Shown here piece after piece: positions 56,343-64,000 of a stretch of 64,000 bases of DNA. Each line of letters starts with the position of its first letter. Position 1 is the stretch's first letter. Source of the stretch: Paramoeba atlantica (Eukaryota > Discosea); NCBI GenBank assembly GCA_977017575.1, contig CDRNVI010000026.1, positions 589,231 through 653,230 of the forward strand, written 5' to 3'. The notes beneath the pieces were generated by a model that saw only the letters and a list, made by a program, of their open reading frames with translations, was not told the origin of the DNA and ran no database searches. Made by a program: the position numbers and the translations under genes.

Positions 56343-57266
56343 GCGCTGGATGCGTAGAGGTTTCCTTATTGCAGTCGTATGGCGGTATGATGGTTCGAGT
56401 AAATACCGACTATGGGATGGAGATGTTATGGGAAACTTTGAGGATACTGATCGCTTCAGTGTGAAATATCATCTAAGAGCTGACCTGGTGTTTCCCTTCC
56501 CACCCATTTCCGCGAGAGTTATCATATGCGCTGTTCGAATGAGAGCGGCTCCCTCCCGGCGTAAGAGACGATGGCGTCGCTGCCCTATCTAATCGACGTC
56601 GACCGGCGAGCATGTCGATCGCGCTTTGGAGAACCAAAATAGTTCGTCTGTGAAGGAGAAGTTGTCCATAGCGACCCTGAATGTGACCTCATTAAAATTA
56701 GAGTGGGGGGATTTGTTTTCTATTCGATCATGTGTCCGATTGAAGGAAATATTGACCTTTATGAGTAGCAAGAGGATTCAGATACTGGGGTTGCAGGAAA
56801 CGAGGTTCCGTTTTGATTCTCGTCCCTTTGGTGAGATTCTACGTCAGAAAACGGAGGACATGGGCGTTACGTATTACTTATATTTTTCCTCAGCCACGTC
56901 CGACCGTTCTTACAACGGAATGGCGCTCGTTAGTACTTTTCCATTGGAAAAGGTGCGGGTTATCTCAGAACGGATTATGACTGCACAGTTTCCTTGGGAA
57001 AACGGGAACGCTACACTATTCAATGTGCACGGTCCCATTAGGGATTCTTCTAGGGAAATGAAATCTACCTTCGGCGCTTCTTTAAGAAAAGCCGTTCGCG
57101 ATCTTGACTCCACGAACCCCCAAAGACCTACGATCTTAATGGGAGATTTTAATTCCCCTTTAACGCTGGTCAACAAAACTGCTGAAGACAAAGCAGCTGT
57201 AGCTCGATTTCGCGCCTTACTTGTAGACGTTGGTTGCAATTCTGCCCACACTCTCTCACCAAGATC
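56341..57266 (+). pseudogene. LINE-A N-terminal domain (partial) and endonuclease part, copy 2
   Basis: The 5' end is cut by the junction, so the N-terminal domain starts at MRWMRRGFLIAVVWRY and ends at the same TAA as copy 1 (56590-56592). The endonuclease part follows with LSIATLNVTSLKLEW, ILGLQETRFRF and LMGDFNSPLTL, and ends at the LINE-B insertion (target copy 57257-57266). Differences from copy 1 are single bases. Confidence 0.85.
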
Positions 57267-57290
57267 AACCTTTTTGTAAATTTTTGCAAA

Positions 57291-58166
57291 ATGGCGGATG
57301 CGTCCGGTGCGCAGGAGTCCACGCGCATTATGAATCTTCTTTTGCGTTCCACGCTTGATCGGGGGGCCTTGTTTCGTCCTCACAAGGGCGGGAGGAGTCC
57401 TGCTAAGCTCCGCGCGAGGTCGTTGAGACAGTTGTTGCTGCGTATGGAAAAGGGGGCGAGGCTGGCAGTGGTGTGGAGATACGGGTATAGTGATGATTTG
57501 AAGTTGTGGGAGGGGGTCGTCGAACGATGGCTTGGCTTGTGGCGCATTCGATACACCGAGCGCCTGCGTGAAACACTTCCGTTTCCCCCTTTAAGTCCTT
57601 TGATCGTTCTCTGCGCTGCTCGTGTTTTCAAACCTTTTTCCCTGTCCAGCAGAAAAAAGCGACATCGCAAAAGTAGGGCATTGTCCGGCAAACGTGCTCT
57701 TCATGACTCGGAGGGTCCTAGAGGCCCCGCTGTGAAGGGAAAGCTTAACGTGGCAACCTTGAATGTGACTAGTCTAAAGCTAAAGGGTGAGGATGAGTTT
57801 AGTTTGAGAAAGTGCGGGCACCTGTATGAAGTATTTAATTTTATGAATATGAAAGGAATCAATATTCTGGGAATGCAGGAGACAAGGTACAGATTTTCGT
57901 CTTCTGAAAAGTCGGAGGTACTTTGCCGCAAAGTACAATACCGGAATTCGGAATATTTCTTCAACCTCATTACAGCTCGCGCGAAGGATGCGTACAATGG
58001 AATGGGCATCGTAAGCTCAATGCCTATGTCCAAGGTATTTCGAGTAAGTAAAGGATCATGGCTGGTGAATTTGAGATGGAAGACGGAGTTGGGACAGTTG
58101 TTAATGTTTATGCTCCTACAAGAGATTCTTCGGAACTCGCGCTATCAACATTTTACGGAGGTTTAG
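57291..58166 (+). pseudogene. LINE-B N-terminal domain plus endonuclease part, copy 2
   Basis: Same reading as copy 1, from MADASGAQEST through LAVVWRY, SSRKKRHRKSR and VATLNVTSLKLKG to MQETRYRF. One substitution changes FWSS to FSSS after RYR. The true endonuclease frame is lost after WLVNLRW and continues at about 58076. Confidence 0.8.
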
Positions 58167-60385
58167 AAAAGTGTTGCACAAAAGCATTAGAAAACAATCT
58201 GCGACGCCCTCTTTTCGTGATAGGAGATTTCAACGCGCCCTTAACGCTTATATCAAACAAAGAAATGGACCCACTGGCTGTTGCTCGTCTCAAAGGTCTT
58301 TCCTGTGCTATGGGATGCAAATCCGCGCATAGCCTGTGCCCTAGTAGTAGGAAGTGGACCTGTGAGATGCCAAACAAAACTTTGCGTCAATTGGATCATA
58401 TATTTATAAGCAGCCGATTCGCATCAGCCATTCAGCGCCACAAGGTCGTAAAGGCACCAGTTCCCACAACGCACTGCTGTGTAATTGCCAGTGTAAAAAT
58501 TAAATGGAGAGCAGTAAACCCGAAAGCTGCAAATAATTATCTCTCTTGGGCCTTTCTTCGAAACAGTGAAAATCGTCAAGCATTTATTACCAAAGTTCAC
58601 TCTCAATCTGAGAAGGGGGGTAATATCAAGCAAGGGTGGGAACGACTTTCGAACAGTATAATAACCGCCGCCAAAAATTTTAAGAAGCCACAAAAACGTA
58701 CGATAAACAGAGAACCTATTAAGCATGTGAAGATAAATAACCTGCGGGGCCTTTATCAGAGAAGCAGACAGAAGACTACGTTTAATGAGTTAATAAAAGA
58801 ACATAAAAAAGATATTGAACAGACCATTTCGGAAGAATGCTTAAAACTTGAGAACAAGCTTCGCAAGAATCACTCAAATCCATGGAGAACTCTTCGGCAA
58901 ATATGTGGACAATACCGTACTCAGTTCAATACAAATGGTGAGACGCGTGATATGAAACTACAAGCGATCCGTGAACATTTCTTAAAATTCAGTAATTATG
59001 ATGCAGGAGATCCAAATATCAGTTTCGACCCTATTCCACCATTATTCGTGCCGATCGAGGATGGCCCATTTATTGTTCAGGAGTTGACTTTGTCAGTGAA
59101 GCATTTTGGGAGAGGACGAGCACCCGGAAGCGACGGAATACCTATGGAGGCCCTACAAGCTATCGCAAGTCACGAAGTTCTAAGAGAGCAGCTTTTAGGT
59201 ATAATAAACAAAGTTTATGAGACCGGGTCTACGGATGAAGCTTGGCGAATGACACTCCAGATACCCATACCAAAGAAAGGGGATCTCACTGACATTTCAA
59301 ACTGGAGGCCGATATGTGTGGTGAATAGCGTTGTTAAACTGATGAATCACATGATTCTTTCACGCATTCGGCCCCGCGTAGAAGGTTTCCTACGCGATAA
59401 TCAGTATGGGTTTCGGCCAAACAGATCTACAGCTGGCGCCCAAATCATTATGAACGAGGTTAAAACTAAGGCTTTTCGAAAAGATGGAATAATGGTAGCC
59501 TTTGTAGATTTTGCTAAAGCATTTCCCTCCGTATCCTTTGCTGCTATAAAAGCCTGCCTAAATGCTTTCCGAGTTGGCAATCGATTGTCCACCACAATCT
59601 TGTCCATCTATCGCGACTTGAAAGGAACAGTTCGAACGCCGTTTGGTAATACTGAACCTTTTCCAATCACCACAGGGATTCTACAAGGGGATGTATTAGC
59701 TCCCTATCTATTCGTTATGGTGATGGACAGGATTCTACACATGGCTCTCGACGACGGATCAGATGGTGTTCTTCTGAAATCTAGAGGTACACGAAAGCGA
59801 GGGTTAAACGAAAAACGACTGAGTGATATCGATTATGCCGACGACGTCGCGCTATTTAGTGATTCGATGGAAGGTTTGCAAAATATGATAAACAGCGTTT
59901 CTCGGGAAGCAGAGAAAGCTAATCTACGACTTGCGGTTGGTCAATCGAAAACTGCATGGATATCTTTTGGTAAAGTTGCACGTTCCGAAAACGACCCCGT
60001 CATCTACAACAACAACTTGGAGGTACCAAAGGTGGGGTCATACAGGCATCCGGGGCAACGTCAAGATCAAGATTTTTCTTCCACCGTAAAAGATCGATTA
60101 AAGCTTGCATGGGGATCACTCCAGCGTTTAAATGGAATTTGGTCTTCTCCTCTAAGTGAAGGGATGAAACTTCGACTTTATGATGCCTTAGTTTACCCTG
60201 TGCTGAATTTTGGAATGGGAGTAGTTCATATTTCTCAAAAGGAGCTCCGTAAAATTGATATTGAGGTCAACACAATGAGAAGAATTGCCACCCGTTCAAA
60301 CAAAGTTGATGAGTACGGGTTATGCTACCCCAACGCTTCTCTCTATGTTAATACCGACCGGTTTTCTACTATTCATAAAGTGTAG
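58076..60385 (+). pseudogene. LINE-B endonuclease C-terminal part, linker and RT, copy 2
   Basis: The frame is open for about 770 codons. Endonuclease motifs GDFNAPLTL, TLRQLDHIF and TTHCCV come first. A lysine-rich linker reaches NPWRTLRQICGQYRTQFNT without the SINE of copy 1. RT then shows NWRPICVVNS, FRPNRSTAGAQ, FVDFAKAF, GILQGDVLAPYLF and DIDYADDVALF. It ends at the TAG after STIHKV. This uninterrupted copy shows that copy 1 was broken later by the SINE. Confidence 0.9.
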
Positions 60386-61044
60386 CGAGCAAAACTGGTG
60401 GGACATATGATCCGTCATTCTTCAGACTTTCGGGAACTGATTCAATGGAAACAACGTAGCAACGCTAGATTACCTTCCCTAAGTGAAGCTTGTGTTAAAG
60501 ATCTTGGCATTACTATTGAACAAGCATTGGTTTACGCCACGGACCGCGAGCATTGGTTCAGAATTACAGAACAACTTCGTGACAACCTTGAACCAGCTGC
60601 AACCTATATAAAATCTGGCACGCAAAAGTGGAGAACCGCCGTCACAAAAGCCAAGAAGACTAAAGACTTGCGCGAGTTACAGTATATTGAAGAGTCAACG
60701 GATCCTTTCCCTAACTTTAAAGCTATGCAGATATATACGGATGCTTCTATTAAGAGTATGGTTAGTTCTCAGGAAATTCGAAGTGGCGCTGGTATTGTGG
60801 TTATACCAACGAAAAAAGATCCAATAAGATGTTCAATCCCACTGGAAGTTACAACAATTGAGAGAGCAGAACTTCAATCGTTTTATTTAGCTCTCAACAA
60901 ATTGCCAGAAAATTCATGCGCGTGCTTGTTTCACACAGATTCGCATTACGTTTGGGACTTCTTTCACAATTTACGAAATAAACGGCGCATTGTGGGATAC
61001 ACTGGGACAAAAAATGGCGACCTTAATGTACGTAATGTACCTTA
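60386..61044 (+). pseudogene. LINE-B RNase H, first part, copy 2
   Basis: RAKLVGHMIRHSSDFREL leads into IYTDASIKS, TIERAELQSF and LFHTDSHYVWDFF. The frame ends in the repeated CCTTAATGTA stretch, as in copy 1, with one base different inside the repeat. Confidence 0.85.
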
Positions 61045-61413
61045 ATGTATAATGTGGACGCAAAGCTCAGGTTACTAAAATTCCATTCGTATAATATATA
61101 TTTGTGCAAGGTAAAGGCGCACATTGGAAACAAATGGAATGAGGAGGCAGATGGTCTAGCACTTTTGGCATCACGAAAAGTGGCACGGGCTCCGACCCAA
61201 AAAAGGAGAAAAACAACTGCTAACTCGGAGGATAGTGAGAATTCACAACCGTTATGGTCTTTGAAAGCCTTACTCAAAAGGAAGTCCCTTGGAAATAAGC
61301 AAGCACGAGACATTCCATCATCCAAGCGCGAAGCTGAGGCGGAAGGGGTATTTCGAGGGAAGGTTGCGAGAGCTGGCGGTAATAGGAAACCGTCTAAGCA
61401 GGGAGAGAATTGA
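61045..61413 (+). pseudogene. LINE-B RNase H end and C-terminal tail, copy 2
   Basis: YLCKVKAHIGNKWNEEADGLALLAS completes RNase H, followed by the basic tail to SKQGEN and TGA. It appears identical in sequence to copy 1. The 3' UTR runs on without the 2.2 kb insertion. Confidence 0.82.
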
Positions 61414-61566
61414 TGGAATTATTTCTTTTCCAACTTAGAATACCTTGAGGATTATTCATAGGTTATCGGAAAAATATTGTTTGTTTGTACCGTATCAGAC
61501 ACATATAAACTCTGAACGTGGAAGCGATAGATGAAAGCTTTCAAGGTGTAAACATTAAGTTTTTCA

Positions 61567-61583
61567 ACCGACTTTACGTCGGT
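61567..61583 (+). promoter_or_regulatory. LINE-B 3' stem-loop, copy 2
   Basis: ACCGAC and GTCGGT pair across TTTAC, followed by CTTTTGGATTGGATTGGAT and then the target duplication. This copy fixes the exact 3' end of the family: stem-loop, about five bases, then GGATT units. Confidence 0.7.
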
Positions 61584-61602
61584 CTTTTGGATTGGATTGG
61601 AT

Positions 61603-61903
61603 CACCAAGATCTCGAAAGTGGACTGGATCTAAATCTAGTCGAAATGCGCATACATTCAAAGATCTTGTAGGCAATAGTCGTGAGCAAATTGAGGACACA
61701 ATTGAAGCTGAATGTGCAATTCTCCAAGACAAACTACGGAAAAACCATTCCAGCCCTTGGAGATTCATTCGCGAAATATGCGGAATGAGGAAAACGGTTT
61801 TTAATTATGGCGCAGGTCAATCAAACCGGAAACGACTAGCAGCCGTTAAGGACTTCTTCTCTAAAATTGCTAACCGAGGTGTTGGAGATACAAAAGTTGA
61901 ATT
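61603..61903 (+). pseudogene. LINE-A distal part, linker region
   Basis: LINE-A resumes after LINE-B: SPRSRKWTGSK is followed at once by FKDLVGNSREQIEDTIEAEC, DKLRKNHSSPWRFIREICG and RLAAVKDFFSKI. Compared with LINE-B (SSRKWTCEM... then about 140 residues before FNELI), the end of the endonuclease and the start of the linker are missing, so LINE-A carries an internal deletion. It is interrupted by SINE A at AAAAGTTGAATT (61892-61903) and continues at 62310. Confidence 0.8.
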
Positions 61904-62297
61904 CCAAAAAAAAAAAAATCCAAATCATTCCGGATTGCTCCGGATGGTCACTGGCAAGCCAGACCCTTCACAGACAGATTTGGAAGTTCCGAGGCCGACG
62001 TCCTCTACCAGTTTCCGCTTGTCCAAGGCGGCAACAACGTGCTCTTGCCAACACGCTGCGTCGACGAACTGTACGTCAACACGGCTTACCCAAGAGGTGT
62101 AAGCCGGGTAAGGGAGCTGGTTCCCTGAGGGGAGGGTCCGGGACGGTCCTCCGAGTACTGGGCCTAGTCGGTTATCAGCCCAGCCTCTTAGAGTGAGGCC
62201 GCCGGGAATATTGCGATGAGCGGGTTTGAACTCGCCGTCTGAGCACCATGTGCTTCAAACTTTGAATTCTTGCCACTCCGCCACCTCCGCCTGAAAA
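61904..62297 (-). mobile_element. tRNA-derived SINE (SINE A), copy 2
   Basis: A 394-bp element between AAAAGTTGAATT at 61892-61903 and 62298-62309. It matches SINE A copy 1 closely in head, hairpin, core and 3' stem-loop (61929-61944), but lacks the 20-bp head duplication and has a longer A run in the tail on the plus strand. It is inserted in the same orientation as copy 1 but at a different target in a different LINE, so it is an independent insertion. Confidence 0.92.
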
Positions 62298-62309
62298 AAA
62301 AGTTGAATT

Positions 62310-62532
62310 TGATGAGGCCAAAAACTTTGAAGGAGAAATCATGGATTTACCTTTCACAGAAGATGAACTTGCATGCGCTGCGCGTAGACTTAAACGAGGC
62401 AAAGCCCCAGGACTCGACGAGATACCAGCGAAAGCGTACATATCCATACTCGAAGAAAATTCTTTACGCCATCTCCTTCTTGGAATCATTAACAAAACCC
62501 TTGAAACGGGACCACTGAGGATCAGAGATTAA
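62310..62532 (+). pseudogene. LINE-A distal part, start of RT
   Basis: After the SINE the frame reads DEAKNFEGEIMDLPFTEDEL, then CAARRLKRGKAPGLDEIP and HLLLGIINKTLETGP, the N-terminal RT segment seen also in LINE-B (RAPGSDGIP, LLGIINKVYETG). It then jumps to LRIRD and TAA, eight bases before a stem-loop of LINE type. Nearly all of RT and RNase H is missing, so LINE-A here is an internally deleted element with both ends kept. Confidence 0.7.
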
Positions 62533-62539
62533 CATAGTT

Positions 62540-62555
62540 GCCGAGTCTAATCGGC
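62540..62555 (+). promoter_or_regulatory. Stem-loop at the presumed LINE-A 3' end
   Basis: GCCGA and TCGGC pair across GTCTAA, just after the TAA at 62530-62532. Position and shape match the other LINE ends, but no GGATT tail follows; instead GCATATTGTAAACTTGTG leads to LINE-C. Assignment to LINE-A is inference. Confidence 0.5.
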
Positions 62556-62648
62556 GCATATTGTAAACTTGTGTTACCAAGAGGGGTATATATTTATGGT
62601 TATGTTTATGTTTATGTTTAGTTCACTCACTCACTCGCTCACTTTACA

Positions 62649-62672
62649 CTAAGCCCCGGAATAGGGCGTTAG
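62649..62672 (-). promoter_or_regulatory. LINE-C 3' stem-loop
   Basis: On the minus strand CTAA-C-GCCC pairs with GGGC-TTAG, an 8-bp stem with one bulged C and a 7-base loop, about 30 bases before the tail. It differs in sequence from the CCGA/TCGG loops of the other LINEs. Confidence 0.45.
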
Positions 62673-62850
62673 TTAAATATCTATCTGTATTTACGCTCAA
62701 TACATTCATCATCTAACTCTCCAACTGATTTCGTTTTCACGTCGATTGCCTCGTACTCGGTGCGCTTCGAAAGCGAAACACACAGCACCTTGCGTACACT
62801 GGATTTTATTGTCCCATCTTGGTTTCCGTCAAAGGGGATATTTTTCCGCG

Positions 62851-63150
62851 TTATGAGGTCGCGTCTCGTGGTCTACCTTTCTTGGTGCGGTTCGCGGCGG
62901 TACTTAATTGTGATCCAGGCGCGGGGCAATGCTGTGATAAGTGCCGTTCTAGTGTAGTAGCCGAGGTCTTGCGCCTTTTCTCTGAAAGAGCGCCGAAAAG
63001 AGCTGTCTTTGCCAACGTGTCACACTTATCGTTGTATGGGTTGCCGCAATGCCCCTTTACTTTAATCACGTAGAATTTGACGCCATTCTCCTCTAAGGTC
63101 TTTATTGCACCACCTAAATCCCAATAAATGGAAGGCCATTGTATCCTATT
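62851..63150 (-). pseudogene. LINE-C RNase H end and C-terminal tail
   Basis: After a frameshift between about 63114 and 63150 the protein continues IQWPSIYWDLGGAIKTLEE, then YVIKVKGHCGNPYNDKCDTLAKTAL, the last RNase H block with its aspartate. A basic tail (SEKRRKTSATTLER) ends GRPRDATS and a stop. The two pieces together supply all four RNase H carboxylates. Confidence 0.82.
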
Positions 63151-63998
63151 AGGTAATACGTTCGCCGCGTATTGCGTATAAAATGCCATGCTACCCACGA
63201 ATCCGTATGCAGTACGATTGTACCCTCAACCTTGGGTGCTCTCTGAATAGCTAGTGGTGCCGCATAAAATTCCGCTCTTTCTGGCGATGGTGTGCCAATA
63301 ATCTCCTTACAAACAGTAGAACTAGCCACTTCATGGCCACACTGAACTTCAACAATCCCAATTCCAATCTTTCCGATGTAACCAGAACTAACTGAGGCGT
63401 CGGTATAAAGGTGTAGAACGTTGTTGTCACTTGAGAAAGGTGTTGGACCTTCTTCAGCGTACTGCAGGGCTGAAAGATCATTTTCCCGCTGTGCAGCAGC
63501 TGCAATGCGGTGCCAACCGCTTGATCTATAACCAATATACATTTTAGGATTCTCTAGCCCCATTTGAAGTTTTTCAACTTGTTTTTGCCAACATTTTCTA
63601 TCCTCCGCATATACCAGGGCTTCCTCGACTACTAGTTCCATATCCCCGGTGCAAGCTTCGGATGGAGAACGAATTCGACTCTTTTCTTTAACGCGCCGCT
63701 GCATCAGTTCCGAATATATCTCTGAATGCCGTATTAAGTGTCCTACATGACGAGCCCAGTTAACTTTGTGCAGTGTGGAAAAAAGTGGGGTGTCTATATA
63801 TAAGGCGGATATTGGCACACTTTTCCCAGAATGATCCAGTTTCGGACACTTACAAATAATACGACGCATCTTATTTACCTGTATATCTACCCATTTCAAT
63901 GTGGTTTCGCTCAACACTAATGTGCCCGAGTTGTAATTTAGGATAGGGTATACGAGGGCATCGAAAAAACGAAGTTTTGTCTTGACGCTCAAGGGCGA
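63114..63998 (-). pseudogene. LINE-C RT end and RNase H, main part
   Basis: The frame is open to the window edge. It starts SPLSVKTKLRFFDALVYPIL, matching the end of RT in LINE-B, then WARHVGHLIRHSE and RIRSPSEAC. RNase H follows with HLYTDASVSSG (first aspartate), SPERAEFYAAPLAI (glutamate) and IVLHTDSWVAWHFIRN (second aspartate). It closes at FIGI and a stop; the last RNase H block lies in another frame (62851-63150). Real coding sequence extends beyond base 64000. Confidence 0.85.
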
Positions 63999-64000
63999 TA

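Larger units (their letters stand above)
56341..61602 (+). repeat. Tandem duplication unit, copy 2
   Basis: This is the second copy of the LINE-A/LINE-B nest, without the SINE and 2.2 kb insertion of copy 1. It gives the uninterrupted reference for LINE-B and the empty sites for both later insertions. Confidence 0.9.
57267..61602 (+). mobile_element. LINE-B, copy 2, full length (4.3 kb)
   Basis: A 4336-bp element between CACCAAGATC at 57257-57266 and 61603-61612. It has a 5' leader, a start at 57291, N-terminal domain, endonuclease, RT, RNase H, basic tail, a 150-base 3' UTR, a stem-loop (61567-61583) and a GGATT tail. It is full length but inactive, with the frameshift near 58080, the TAG at 60383-60385 and the short duplication near 61020-61045 in common with copy 1. 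Domain order places it near the I/Ingi/Loa group of LINEs. Confidence 0.92.
62588..64000 (-). mobile_element. LINE-C, 3' part, minus strand
   Basis: The element runs off the right edge. It encodes the end of RT and the whole of RNase H in two frames, then a 3' UTR with a stem-loop (62649-62672) and a tail of about four AAACAT units (62594-62620 on the plus strand). The protein is related to LINE-B and LINE-D but distinct, and the tail differs. A TCAC repeat lies between stem-loop and tail. Confidence 0.85.

Overview
The window is repeat and transposon DNA from a eukaryote. Evidence for that is a 43.8 kb satellite array, several LINE retrotransposons with an AP-type endonuclease, reverse transcriptase (RT) and RNase H, tRNA-headed SINEs, and a broken PIF1-type helicase of the kind Helitrons carry. 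I see no intact host gene. The species cannot be named from this sequence.

Layout. (1) 1-43845 is one uninterrupted head-to-tail array of an 18-bp monomer, CAAAGGTCTTCAAAAAAA. It always runs in the same direction and is organised into nested higher-order repeats from about 0.5 to 5.6 kb. Five of its six frames are almost free of stops, so the long open frames over it are artefacts. (2) 43846-48258 is a Helitron-like PIF1 helicase relic cut up by a LINE 3' stub, a 5'-truncated LINE with a 917-codon open frame (44438-47453), and a tRNA-derived SINE (47786-48198). The two larger insertions are flanked by 10- to 12-bp target-site duplications. (3) 48259-62555 is a LINE (LINE-A) that received a second, full-length LINE (LINE-B) in its endonuclease region. 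The nested pair was then tandemly duplicated, with the junction at 56341/56342. After duplication, copy 1 gained a SINE (51036-51444) and a 2.2 kb composite insertion (53957-56168) holding two minisatellites and a 205-bp foldback. Copy 2 keeps the empty sites. A second SINE of the same family sits in the distal part of LINE-A (61904-62297). (4) 62590-64000 is the 3' end of another LINE (LINE-C) on the minus strand, running off the window.

How the parts work together. LINE 3' ends of different families finish with a small stem-loop, mostly CCGA-loop-TCGG with base-pair swaps at the stem foot, followed by a short tandem tail of GGATT, TAGGA or AAACAT type. SINE A has the same layout: a CCGG-type stem-loop plus a GGATTT tail. 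This suggests it is copied by the LINE machinery through 3'-end mimicry. SINE A and SINE B have different tRNA-like heads and tails but share a core of about 40 bp. LINE-A and LINE-B share an unrecognised domain of about 150 residues upstream of the endonuclease. These, with the datable nesting and the tandem duplication, are the points most worth following up. All identities and difference counts were made by eye.
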